From assembly GCA_024399545.1 (NCBI GenBank), contig JAKSNS010000013.1, forward strand, positions 1 to 57,507: a stretch of 57,507 bases of DNA. Direction: 5' to 3'. Position numbers and translations under genes: made by a program. Each line of letters starts with the position of its first letter. Position 1 is the first letter of the stretch. Positions 49,171 through 57,507 of this stretch are shown here, one piece after another. Source of the stretch: Paludibacteraceae bacterium (GTDB lineage Bacteria > Bacteroidota > Bacteroidia > Bacteroidales > Paludibacteraceae). Under the pieces are notes generated by a model. It had not been told where the DNA came from, searched no databases, and saw only the letters and a program-made list of their open reading frames with translations.

Positions 49171-49731
49171 ATGAAAAAGATTCTATTTCTCGCATTAATC
49201 CTTCTTGCATCTGTATCATGTAAGAAAGACAAAGATTCCAAAGACAATCCAACAGAGCCAACAATCGATGTCCGTGAAGCCTTTGTAGGCGAGTACGAAT
49301 TGGCCATTGACGCCGTCCTCTTCCTCCAAACCTCCAATGAAACAGTCTCTGCCCTCATTCCAGACAGTTTTCCAGTTCAGAGGTCATTTAGCCTTACGAT
49401 AGCGAAAGACCCTGAAAAGGATAACCAAGTGATAGTGTCAGGTTTTTACAACTGCACAGCCCTTGTAAGCGGCAACAACCTTATACTTGAGAGTTCCACT
49501 GAAAACGTCACCATCAAACCAAGCGACTTCATACAGGTCGATTTCCTTGACGGTATAACACTCCCAGTAACTTACTCACTTGTACACAAAACCGCCACTC
49601 TCCAAGATGGCATAATGACATGGCATTCTGACGCTACAGGCTCTGCCTCCACAAATATTCAAATCGTAATTCCTATTACGCTTGACATCACTGGCTCAGC
49701 CAAGATAGAAAACACTGCCTACAAACTGTAA
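49171..49731 (+). CDS. lipoprotein, beta-rich, unknown function
   Basis: The 186-aa product has the lipoprotein signal MKKILFLALILLASVSC followed by KKDKD. The mature part is beta-strand rich and alternates polar and hydrophobic residues, suggesting a lipocalin- or calycin-like barrel; no family is assigned. Its stop overlaps the next gene's ATG by one base, which is odd because that gene encodes a transporter. Confidence 0.8.
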   Translation: MKKILFLALILLASVSCKKDKDSKDNPTEPTIDVREAFVGEYELAIDAVLFLQTSNETVSALIPDSFPVQRSFSLTIAKDPEKDNQVIVSGFYNCTALVSGNNLILESSTENVTIKPSDFIQVDFLDGITLPVTYSLVHKTATLQDGIMTWHSDATGSASTNIQIVIPITLDITGSAKIENTAYKL

Positions 49732-50267
49732 TGCTGTTACTAATGTTCCTGACATTCTGCAAGATTGGCGCATTCACTATAGGTGGAGGCTACGCAATGT
49801 TATCAGTCATCGAACATGAGGTGGTTGACCGCCGCAAATGGGTGCTCCGCGAAGAGTTCCTTGACCTTGTCGTTCTTGCGCAGACCGCTCCGGGAATATT
49901 GGCTGTCAACATATCCATACTAACAGGCAATAAGATAGCTGGACGCAAGGGGGCTCTTGTCAGTGCCCTTGGTGCCGTCCTGCCGTCGTTCATCGCAATA
50001 CTGATTATCGCCATATTCTTTACGCAATTTCAGGACAATGTCTATGTTCGCAAAGCCTTCTCAGCTGTCCGGCCTGCCGTCATTGCCCTGATAGCGGTTC
50101 CAGTCTTCAAACTCTCGAAGACAGCAGGGCTTAACTGGAAAATGGCATTCATACCTGTTGCGGTCGCTCTGCTGATATGGCAACTGAAAATCTCGCCTGT
50201 TTTTATAATATGTCTGGCGATACTTACGGGTATTGCCACGCAATACTACAAAGCCCATAAAAGATGA
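49731..50267 (+). CDS. chromate transporter, half-size (first of pair)
   Basis: This 178-aa CHR-family protein begins with FCKIGAFTIGGGYAMLSVIE and contains VLAQTAPGILAVNISILTG. Half-size CHR proteins have one six-helix domain and act as pairs. It overlaps the second copy by four bases. Despite the name, many members have other anion substrates; chromate resistance is not implied. Confidence 0.92.
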   Translation: MLLLMFLTFCKIGAFTIGGGYAMLSVIEHEVVDRRKWVLREEFLDLVVLAQTAPGILAVNISILTGNKIAGRKGALVSALGAVLPSFIAILIIAIFFTQFQDNVYVRKAFSAVRPAVIALIAVPVFKLSKTAGLNWKMAFIPVAVALLIWQLKISPVFIICLAILTGIATQYYKAHKR

Positions 50268-50800
50268 TTTATCTGCAACTCTTCATAACATTCTTCAAGA
50301 TTGGCCTTTTTGGCTTTGGAGGTGGAGCGGCAATGCTCTCACTCATACAATATGAGGTTGTGGAGAATCATCCATGGCTGACTGCACAGGAATTCACTGA
50401 CATGGTGGCAATAAGTCAGGTGACACCTGGTCCTATAGGCATAAACACAGCGACATACGCTGGTTATCTCGCCACGGATTCAGTCTTCGGCTCATTTGTG
50501 GCGACATCAGCCATAGTGTTACCGTCATTCATCATCATGATTATTGTAGCCACAATGATGGCACGTTTCAATGAAAATCCCTGGGTCAAAAGCATCATGA
50601 AAATGCTCAAGCCTGCCATAATAGGACTTATAGCAGCTGCGGCACTGCTGTTGATTACAGAAGAGACATTCGGGCAAGGATATAGTGATTGGAAAGCATG
50701 GCTCATACTTGCCGCTGCCTTCTCTGCCACAAAATGGCTAAAAGTTAGCCCTATGCTGATGATAGTCATTGCCGCATTTGTGGGAATATTGATATACTGA
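50264..50800 (+). CDS. chromate transporter, half-size (second of pair)
   Basis: This 178-aa protein is paralogous to its neighbour, with FFKIGLFGFGGGAAMLSLIQ and AISQVTPGPIGINTATYAG, the CHR hallmark VTPGPIG being intact here. Opposite membrane orientation of the two halves is expected from the family. Confidence 0.92.
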   Translation: MIYLQLFITFFKIGLFGFGGGAAMLSLIQYEVVENHPWLTAQEFTDMVAISQVTPGPIGINTATYAGYLATDSVFGSFVATSAIVLPSFIIMIIVATMMARFNENPWVKSIMKMLKPAIIGLIAAAALLLITEETFGQGYSDWKAWLILAAAFSATKWLKVSPMLMIVIAAFVGILIY

Positions 50801-50814
50801 CAAGAATCAGCCTA

Positions 50815-51576
50815 ATGTGGGACGAACGGAACATATTAATGATGGGCAATGACAACTGCGAAAAACTGCGTAGTTCACGTATCCTCATCGTCGGTACTGG
50901 TGGTGTAGGGGCATACACTGCCGAAATGCTCGCCCGTTCCGGTGTTGGGCATTTAGTGATAATCGACCCTGACGTAGTATCGGAGACAAATATCAACCGA
51001 CAACTGATAGCACTCAATTCGACTGTCGGCAAACTAAAAGTCGAAGTGCTGAAATCACGATTGGAAGATATCAATCCAGACATTGAAGTAGATGCACGGC
51101 AAATCTACCTAAAGGACGAATTGACCGACGCATTACTTGACGAGAGCCACTACGATTATGTGGTTGACGCAATAGACACCCTTGCGCCAAAGGTCTTTCT
51201 AATCTATGCCGCACGTCAACGAAACATACCAGTTGTCAGTTCGATGGGTAGTGGTGGAAAAACAGACCCGATGCGTGTACGCATTGACGACATTGCCAAA
51301 TCCAACTACTGCAAATTGGCTCGGATGGTGCGCAAGAGGCTTCATCATTTAGGCATACGCACAGGGTTCAAAGTTGTCTATTCTGACGAGGTCGTTGACC
51401 GCGAAAAGGTCGAAATCACCGAAGGAGAACAGAACAAACACTCAAACGTAGGCACTATATCATATATGCCAGCTATATTTGGTTGCCACATGGCCAGTGT
51501 CGTCATACGAGACATTATAGCAGTTGAGACAGATAAGGCTCAGTCATTAGAAGACAATAAGGAATCGCTAAGTTGA
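50815..51576 (+). CDS. tcdA: tRNA threonylcarbamoyladenosine dehydratase (TcdA)
   Basis: This 253-aa E1-like enzyme makes the cyclic form of t6A at tRNA position 37. The nucleotide-binding part has [20 protein letters not shown] and [18 protein letters not shown], followed by VDAIDTL and the conserved [11 protein letters not shown]. It is 14 bp after the chromate pair. Confidence 0.93.
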   Translation: MWDERNILMMGNDNCEKLRSSRILIVGTGGVGAYTAEMLARSGVGHLVIIDPDVVSETNINRQLIALNSTVGKLKVEVLKSRLEDINPDIEVDARQIYLKDELTDALLDESHYDYVVDAIDTLAPKVFLIYAARQRNIPVVSSMGSGGKTDPMRVRIDDIAKSNYCKLARMVRKRLHHLGIRTGFKVVYSDEVVDREKVEITEGEQNKHSNVGTISYMPAIFGCHMASVVIRDIIAVETDKAQSLEDNKESLS

Positions 51577-51581
51577 ATGAT

Positions 51582-52235
51582 ATGATAAAAGTAACAGACA
51601 TACATAAATCATTCGGATCACTTGAAGTCCTCAAGGGTGTAAACTTTAGCGTTTCACCCTGCGAGATAGTATCACTGATGGGACCAAGCGGTGCAGGCAA
51701 AACCACCCTACTACAAATCATCGGCACTCTTGACTCGCCCGACTCTGGAAAAGTCATCATTGACGGTATTGACGTGTTGTCCCTCAACGAGCGCAAAATG
51801 GCTGGATTTCGCAATCGCAAATTAGGTTTTGTTTTCCAATTTCATCAGCTTTTGCCCGAATTCACCGCAACAGAGAACATAATGATGCCGGCATTGATTG
51901 GTGGTGCGGCATTCAGTGATGCTCGAAAAGAGGCTATGCGTCTTCTTGAATTCCTTGGATTGGAAAACCGTGCTAACCACAAACCGTCCGAACTTTCAGG
52001 TGGCGAGAAACAACGAGTAGCCGTCGCACGTGCCATCGTAAACCACCCATCGCTACTACTTGCCGACGAACCTTCCGGCAGTCTTGACTCGCAAAACCGC
52101 TCCGAACTACACACATTATTTTCTGATTTGCGTGACCAGTTTGGATTAACGATATTCATAGTAACACATGACGAGGAACTTGCTTCCAAGTCAGACAGAA
52201 TAATTCATATAAAAGATGGAACAATCGATATTTGA
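51582..52235 (+). CDS. ABC transporter ATPase, LolD/MacB type
   Basis: Starting at ATG 51582 the product is 217 aa; an upstream TTG at 51573 overlaps tcdA and is less likely. Walker A is GPSGAGKTT, signature [15 protein letters not shown] and Walker [14 protein letters not shown]. The [16 protein letters not shown] stretch is typical of the LolD/MacB/FtsE group. No permease gene is adjacent, so it must pair with a subunit encoded elsewhere. LolD in lipoprotein release is the best guess. Confidence 0.85.
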   Translation: MIKVTDIHKSFGSLEVLKGVNFSVSPCEIVSLMGPSGAGKTTLLQIIGTLDSPDSGKVIIDGIDVLSLNERKMAGFRNRKLGFVFQFHQLLPEFTATENIMMPALIGGAAFSDARKEAMRLLEFLGLENRANHKPSELSGGEKQRVAVARAIVNHPSLLLADEPSGSLDSQNRSELHTLFSDLRDQFGLTIFIVTHDEELASKSDRIIHIKDGTIDI

Positions 52236-53337
52236 CGACATCCGACCAATAGCCGATTCTGAGGTTCCCGAGGTCTTGCATCGCTTGTGCAAAGACCCGG
52301 AATTCCGTCAGGTCGCATCTGCAATTCCAGGCATTAACATCAATGAAATCGAGCAAAAAGCAGACTCGTTCACCTCAGTCCTCGACTTTCAGCTTGCCTA
52401 CGAGTACCCAATGCTTGAGAAATATGCACTGAAAAACTCGCAAGAAGTTACATCAACGGGGACAGGAAACGTAACATCACATGCGGAATTATACCTGACC
52501 AACCATCGTGACATAACAATTGATCCCGCATACATAAACCTTGTCCTTTTTCGCAAATTCCGCAACACATCAGAGATAGCCATAGGCGACAACCTTTACG
52601 CACGCCCATGGATTCGCGATTTCGTACGTCTCAGCCGTAGTTTCACCGTTCGTCGTAACCTAAACCGAGGCGAGATGATGACCTCGTTCGCCCATCTGAG
52701 CGCATACGTACGCTATACCATTACTGAAAAAGGCAACTCAGTCTGGATGGCCCAACGTGAAGGACGTTCGAAAGACGCAACGGACCTAACACAAGAGAGT
52801 CTGATAAAGATGCTTTCGATGAGTGGTGGGTCATCACTGATTGAGAACCTCATACCGCTCAACATCCACCCTACCACTTTCTCATACGAATTCGACCCTT
52901 GCGATTACCTGAAGGCAATAGAGTTTCAGCAGCGTCGTGACAACCCCGGTTTCCGCAAAGGACCTATGGACGATGTGGTAAGTATGAGGACGGGCATCCA
53001 AGGTTATCATGGACGCATCAATATACACTTTGCGCCATCAATAAACCCTGAACTTGAGCGACTGTCAGCACAAAACCTAAACCGCAAACAGCAATCCGAG
53101 GCTGTCTGCCGTCTTATCGACAATACTATACATTCAAACTATATTATATACCCAATAAACGAGTGGGCATACTCGCAACTGTATGGAGACAAAACCCCAG
53201 ACAGTGCCTCTGAGTCCTACCTCCGTGGACAACTTGCCAAGGTTGACATCCCTAATCCTGATATGGATTTTATTTGGCACAAACTGCTTGAAATGTACGC
53301 CAATCCATTGAAAAACAAATTAATTTCTAATCAATAA
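52216..53337 (+). CDS. PlsB/PlsC-like acyltransferase
   Basis: This 373-aa protein has the acyltransferase block [14 protein letters not shown] (about 94-107), where the His-Arg-Asp core is kept as in Bacteroidetes members. [10 protein letters not shown] is the downstream phosphate-binding EGR-type block. It probably acylates glycerol-3-phosphate, lysophosphatidate or a related lipid. It overlaps the ABC ATPase gene by 20 bases in another frame. It could supply the O-acyl step to the GNAT enzyme at 46543, but they are 5.7 kb apart. Confidence 0.85.
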   Translation: MEQSIFDDIRPIADSEVPEVLHRLCKDPEFRQVASAIPGININEIEQKADSFTSVLDFQLAYEYPMLEKYALKNSQEVTSTGTGNVTSHAELYLTNHRDITIDPAYINLVLFRKFRNTSEIAIGDNLYARPWIRDFVRLSRSFTVRRNLNRGEMMTSFAHLSAYVRYTITEKGNSVWMAQREGRSKDATDLTQESLIKMLSMSGGSSLIENLIPLNIHPTTFSYEFDPCDYLKAIEFQQRRDNPGFRKGPMDDVVSMRTGIQGYHGRINIHFAPSINPELERLSAQNLNRKQQSEAVCRLIDNTIHSNYIIYPINEWAYSQLYGDKTPDSASESYLRGQLAKVDIPNPDMDFIWHKLLEMYANPLKNKLISNQ

Positions 53338-53351
53338 ACATTTTAATCATT

Positions 53352-54935
53352 ATGAAAGGACATCCAAAAGGGCTTATTGCGGCTGCCCTCAGTAACATGG
53401 GCGAAAGGTTCGGTTACTACATTATGAATGCCGTCCTCCTTCTTTTCCTTGTCTCAAAATTTGGTTTGAGCGATGACACCGCTGGTATCATCTATGCCGT
53501 TTTCTATTTCGGCATATACGTGCTCAGTTTGGTTGGTGGTATTATCGCTGACCGTACGCAAAACTACAACCGCACAATCCAATGGGGATTGATTATCATG
53601 GCCCTTGGCTATGTATGTATGGCTATCCCTTTGTTCAACTCTTACGGCAATGAAAGTGAGTGGTGGGCAATCCTTGTCTTCACATGTTTCGCATTGTTGA
53701 TGATTTCTTTCGGTAACGGTCTTTTCAAGGGTAACCTTCAGGCCATTGTCGGCAAAATGTACGATGAATTCGAAGCAGAAGCAGCCAAGGAAGGACCAGA
53801 GGCACTTGCCATTGCCAAAGGAAAACGTGACTCAGGTTTCCAGATTTTCTACATGTTCATCAACGTAGGTGGTCTTTTCGCACCATTCATTGCCCCTGTG
53901 CTACGTAGTTGGTGGTTAACCAAGCATAACTTCATCTACAACTCAGATATGGCTGGACTCTGCCATAAATATCTGGAGTGCCATGGAGAATTACCAACAA
54001 ACCTTGTTGAGAAATTTACAGAAACATTCAATGCTTCTGTCGTTGACCCTTCAGCAGTTACAGATATGACCCAATTCTGCCTTGAGTACATCAATGTATT
54101 CAACACAGGTATCCACTTCTCTTTCATAGCTTCAGTAGCGGCAATGCTCATATCCTTAGTGATTTTCCTTTGCAACAAAAAGACATTCCCTCAACCATCC
54201 AAGAAAGAGGCTACGCAAGTCGTTGAATACACAGCCGAGGAGAAACAGGCCATGGCTACAGAAATCAAGCAGCGTATGGCTGCCCTTTTTGCAGTGCTCG
54301 GCATTGCCATCTTCTTCTGGTTCTCATTCCATCAGAATGGCCAGTCACTCTCAGTCTTTGCCCGCGATTTCGTCCAGACAGACTCGGTCGCTCCTGAAAT
54401 TTGGCAAGCACTCAACCCATTCTTCGTTATCATACTGACGTTCCCTATAATGTGGTTCTTCCAAGGACTTGACCGTCGTGGCAAAGGCATATCAACCCCT
54501 CGCAAGATTGCCATAGGTATGTTCATAGCAGGTCTCGCATACCTTTTCCTCACCCTCTTCTCAATGGACGCAGGTTACCCTTCAGGAACAATCTTCCGTG
54601 ACGCTTCTGAGGCTGTCCGCACAGATAATGGTTGGGTAAAAGCACAACCTTGGGTTCTCATAGTGACATATTTCTTCCTTACAGTAGCCGAGCTCTTCAT
54701 CTCCCCACTCGGGCTCTCGTTCGTATCTAAAGTCGCCCCTCGCAATATGGTAGGCCTCTGCCAAGGTCTATGGCTTGGTGCAACAGCAATTGGCAATCTA
54801 TTCATCTTCCTCGGTCCTAAAATGTACAACGCTTGGTCAATACAGTATTGCTGGCTTGTATTCCTTATAATCTGCTTCGTTTCGATGGGAGTAATGCTCG
54901 GTATGGTTAAATGGCTCGAACGAGTTGCCAAATAA
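53352..54935 (+). CDS. POT family proton-coupled oligopeptide transporter 1
   Basis: The 527-aa product has about 12-14 transmembrane helices and the POT signature ExxERFxYY as NMGERFGYYIMNA. GNGLFKGNLQAIVG is the second family motif. A long charged loop around residues 275-310 separates the halves. It imports di- and tripeptides with protons. It is followed eight bases later by a paralogue. Confidence 0.93.
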   Translation: MKGHPKGLIAAALSNMGERFGYYIMNAVLLLFLVSKFGLSDDTAGIIYAVFYFGIYVLSLVGGIIADRTQNYNRTIQWGLIIMALGYVCMAIPLFNSYGNESEWWAILVFTCFALLMISFGNGLFKGNLQAIVGKMYDEFEAEAAKEGPEALAIAKGKRDSGFQIFYMFINVGGLFAPFIAPVLRSWWLTKHNFIYNSDMAGLCHKYLECHGELPTNLVEKFTETFNASVVDPSAVTDMTQFCLEYINVFNTGIHFSFIASVAAMLISLVIFLCNKKTFPQPSKKEATQVVEYTAEEKQAMATEIKQRMAALFAVLGIAIFFWFSFHQNGQSLSVFARDFVQTDSVAPEIWQALNPFFVIILTFPIMWFFQGLDRRGKGISTPRKIAIGMFIAGLAYLFLTLFSMDAGYPSGTIFRDASEAVRTDNGWVKAQPWVLIVTYFFLTVAELFISPLGLSFVSKVAPRNMVGLCQGLWLGATAIGNLFIFLGPKMYNAWSIQYCWLVFLIICFVSMGVMLGMVKWLERVAK

Positions 54936-54943
54936 ATAACGAT

Positions 54944-56626
54944 ATGTTCAAGGGACAACCAAAAGGTCTGTATTTCCTAGCGCTTGCTAACACTGGCGAG
55001 CGTTTTGGATATTACACAATGCTCGCCATTTTTGCCCTTTTCCTTCAGGCGAAATTCGGTTTTTCGAGCGTAATGACATCGCAGATATATGCCGGTTTTA
55101 TGGCATGTGTCTATTTCCTTCCCATCATCGGTGGTATGCTTGCAGATCGCCGAGGCTATGGCAAGATGGTTACCTGGGGCATAGTGGTTATGTTCCTTGG
55201 TTATCTTGCACTTGCGTTGCCAGCACCTCAGAATGGTGTGGGCATTGCAGCAATGGTCGGTGCACTATTTCTCATAGCACTTGGCACGGGCCTTTTCAAG
55301 GGTAATCTCCAAGTGCTGGTGGGCAACCTATACGATGCCCCAGAATACGCAGAACGTCGTGACGCAGCTTTCTCCATATTCTATATGGCAATAAACATCG
55401 GCTCTATGTTCGCACCCACGGCAGCTACGAAGATTACGGAGTATTTCATGAGTAAGGCAAACCTGACTTACGTGTCGCAAATTCCACAGTGGGCAAACCA
55501 ATTCCTTGATGGCTCAATCAAACCAGAGGCACTTGCCCAATATAAGGAACTTGCTCAAGCACAAGGAGCATGGAACGGTGATCTTGCCCAATTCTCACAA
55601 TATTACATCGACAACCTCTCCGGAGCATACCATTGGGGTTTCGCAGTAGCTTGCATCTCTCTGATTTTCTCAATTTTTGTATATATCATCGGCCGGCCAT
55701 ACTTCAAACATGCCGATGTGAACAGCAAACAGCAAGCAACGGCAGGCAATACGTCGTCAGTCAAAGTCGAGGAATTGTCTCCAACCGAGACTCGCCAACG
55801 TATCACCGCACTCTGTCTTGTCTTTGCCGTTGTAATCTTCTTCTGGATGGCTTTCCAGCAGAGTGGTCTTACACTTACGTTCTTCGCACGTGACTATACA
55901 CAGTTGAGTGGCCTTACAGGCTTCACCCGTTTTGGCTTCAGCATCCTTAACCTCGTCCTTGTAGTGATAGGGGTTTATGGGCTTTTCGCAATATTCCAAT
56001 CAGCAAAGACATCTTCACGCTGTTTGGCGACTATTGTGACACTTGTATCATTCTTTGGAGCGTATTACCTGTACAACGGTATGGAACCATCGATAGATGT
56101 ACTTCCACAGACGTTCCAACAGTTCAACCCATTCTTCGTGGTTGCCCTCACGCCTGTCTCTTTGGCAGTATTTGGGGCATTGGCACGAAAAGGGAAGGAA
56201 CCCTCTGCGCCACGCAAGATAGGCATTGGCATGATTATTGCCGCCCTTGGCTATCTGGTTATGGTCTTTGCATCAATAGGAATGCCTACGCCTAACCAAC
56301 TGGCAGAAACAGGTATAGCAGCCGACCAACTGGCATCTCCTGAATGGCTAATCTCAACCTACCTTGTACTGACGTTGGCTGAACTTTTCCTCTCACCAAT
56401 GGGAATCTCGTTCGTATCGAAGGTCGCACCTCCTAAGTACAAAGGTATGATGATGGGACTATGGTTTGCCGCCACAGCCATTGGCAATTACCTTATGTCC
56501 ATCATAGGTTCACTTTGGGGACCACTCCCACTTTGGGTACTTTGGTCAATACTCATCGCAGTCTGCTCGCTTGCGGCTATATTCATATTCTCAATGATGA
56601 AGCGTCTTGAAGCAGTCGCCAAATAA
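54944..56626 (+). CDS. POT family proton-coupled oligopeptide transporter 2
   Basis: The ATG at 54944 (MFKGQPKGLYFLALANTGER) aligns with the start of the paralogue upstream; an in-frame start at 54911 would overlap it. The protein is 560 aa with GERFGYYTMLA and GTGLFKGNLQVLVG. A Gln/Thr-rich cytoplasmic loop lies near residues 260-285. Tandem copies suggest either specialisation for different peptides or dosage. Confidence 0.93.
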   Translation: MFKGQPKGLYFLALANTGERFGYYTMLAIFALFLQAKFGFSSVMTSQIYAGFMACVYFLPIIGGMLADRRGYGKMVTWGIVVMFLGYLALALPAPQNGVGIAAMVGALFLIALGTGLFKGNLQVLVGNLYDAPEYAERRDAAFSIFYMAINIGSMFAPTAATKITEYFMSKANLTYVSQIPQWANQFLDGSIKPEALAQYKELAQAQGAWNGDLAQFSQYYIDNLSGAYHWGFAVACISLIFSIFVYIIGRPYFKHADVNSKQQATAGNTSSVKVEELSPTETRQRITALCLVFAVVIFFWMAFQQSGLTLTFFARDYTQLSGLTGFTRFGFSILNLVLVVIGVYGLFAIFQSAKTSSRCLATIVTLVSFFGAYYLYNGMEPSIDVLPQTFQQFNPFFVVALTPVSLAVFGALARKGKEPSAPRKIGIGMIIAALGYLVMVFASIGMPTPNQLAETGIAADQLASPEWLISTYLVLTLAELFLSPMGISFVSKVAPPKYKGMMMGLWFAATAIGNYLMSIIGSLWGPLPLWVLWSILIAVCSLAAIFIFSMMKRLEAVAK

Positions 56627-56827
56627 CATTAGTGTGGTTCTATTAATAGGTTGAGACGATTTTGAAGCTTATTTTTTTGACAGATTGCGTACTTGAATGA
56701 AGGAGCGATGTTAACATTGTGACTGAATGGAAGTCAGCAAAATGCAAAAATAAATTCAAAAACATCCAACCATGAACCACCAGCCTATAAACGTAAAACA
56801 TAATTAATAGAACCAACCATTAGCTCT

Positions 56828-57325
56828 ATGAAAAAATACTTGCTAATAATTCCTCTTCTACTCCTCGCATTAATATCATGCGACAAGAAGGACAACTCAA
56901 ATTCGCCAGACAGTCCAGTAACCCCACCTGACACGACGGAAAACCCTCCAGTTGTTACCAACAATGTCATTGCTTTGACATACGACTCTACCAATGTGAC
57001 AGTTACAGCTATACCCGGCGACAGTGTAGAAACTTACGTGCTACAGGTTTGGCTTGTTGAGGACTATATTCTTGACTATGGCGACGACTTCACTGATGCA
57101 GGTGTGAGAAACGCCCTCGCATCCTACCTCGACATGTGCATTGACTGGCAGATGCAGTTCCCAATCTTTGACATGACCGAGACAACATTGGTTTACGATT
57201 GGTTCGACCAACCATATTATGGAGTAGAGCATATTGCCATGGCGGCTTCATACAATGAGCAAGCCCGCAAAATCGACGGTCCAGTCTCCTTTATCCGCTT
57301 TATGGTGCCAGAGAAGGAGCATTGA
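56828..57325 (+). CDS. lipoprotein of unknown function
   Basis: The 165-aa product starts MKKYLLIIPLLLLALISC with lipobox LISC, then a Ser/Pro/Thr-rich linker and a compact acidic domain. I recognise no family. It is separated by 200 bp from the transporter genes, with an imperfect inverted repeat GGTTCTATTAA (56637) and TTAATAGAACC (56804) in between. It ends just before a strong terminator. Confidence 0.75.
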   Translation: MKKYLLIIPLLLLALISCDKKDNSNSPDSPVTPPDTTENPPVVTNNVIALTYDSTNVTVTAIPGDSVETYVLQVWLVEDYILDYGDDFTDAGVRNALASYLDMCIDWQMQFPIFDMTETTLVYDWFDQPYYGVEHIAMAASYNEQARKIDGPVSFIRFMVPEKEH

Positions 57326-57356
57326 ACAACCCTGCTGGACGTATGCAGCTAGGTAT

Positions 57357-57400
57357 AAAAACAGCCAACCATTCCGATGGTTGGCTGTTTTCTATTTTAC
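57357..57400 (+). terminator. intrinsic terminator after the last lipoprotein gene
   Basis: ACAGCCAACCAT (57361-57372) and ATGGTTGGCTGT (57377-57388) form a perfect 12-bp stem with a 4-nt loop, flanked by A-rich and T-rich runs, so it may work in both directions. The remaining bases to the window end hold no gene. Confidence 0.92.
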
Positions 57401-57507
57401 GAAGTAAATAAACTAATTAAAGAATACCGCATTTCAGACCCTATACAAATCATCTTGACTTCGGGAATTTTTCTGCAATGGCTCATATTGCAGAAATACA
57501 TATTTGA

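Noticed and set aside
49731-50800. Chromate resistance locus
   Set aside because: CHR family membership alone does not show chromate export; no chrB or other metal-resistance genes are present.

Overview
The window looks like a chromosome segment from a Bacteroidales bacterium, possibly Prevotellaceae-like; the genus is not resolved. The evidence is the repeated Bacteroidetes promoter signature (TTG or TTTG, about 20 bp, then TAnnTTTG), the str operon without tuf between fusA and rpsJ, the split chromate transporter pair, and several families typical of the phylum.

Layout. (1) 1-1.45 kb: an IS4-type insertion sequence whose transposase carries a one-base deletion. (2) 1.7-8.3 kb, minus strand, AT-rich: a tightly coupled four-gene operon encoding a NurA-like nuclease candidate, a HerA-like ATPase with an unusual P-loop, an Hsp90/MutL-type GHKL ATPase and a radical SAM protein with a B12-binding-like N-terminus. 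I know of no named system with this exact set; it is my best candidate for an undescribed conflict (anti-phage or anti-plasmid) system. A possible small regulated ORF lies just upstream. (3) 8.7-11.7 kb: decayed AT-rich DNA, then a mirror-symmetric array of ten perfect 10-bp repeats (five forward, five reverse, same spacing in both arms) in front of a DUF3987-like P-loop protein. This looks like the origin or control region of an integrated element. (4) 11.8-30.1 kb, minus strand: the complete str-S10-spc-alpha ribosomal supercluster from rpsL to rplQ, including secY, map, infA and rpoA. (5) 30.2-37.8 kb, plus strand: L-serine dehydratase, an 11-bp tandem repeat, a secreted CBM9/GHL10-like protein, a DUF2975/XRE pair and an M16 peptidase. 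(6) 37.9-40.1 kb: a two-gene AAA15-type ATPase plus unknown-partner cassette with its own promoter, a second accessory (probable defence) insertion. (7) 40.1-57.5 kb, plus strand: M3 peptidase lipoprotein, polytopic membrane protein, sufC-sufD-sufS (no sufB beside them), GNAT acyltransferase, small membrane protein, hflX, lipoprotein, two half-size chromate transporters, tcdA, LolD-type ABC ATPase, PlsB-like acyltransferase, two tandem POT peptide transporters and a final lipoprotein.

How the parts relate. The housekeeping core (ribosome, Sec translocation, Fe-S assembly, tRNA modification) is interrupted by two accessory blocks. The first (IS, four-gene operon, repeat array, DUF3987 gene) abuts the end of the ribosomal cluster. 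The second lies between two peptidase genes. No rRNA, tRNA or CRISPR array was recognised.
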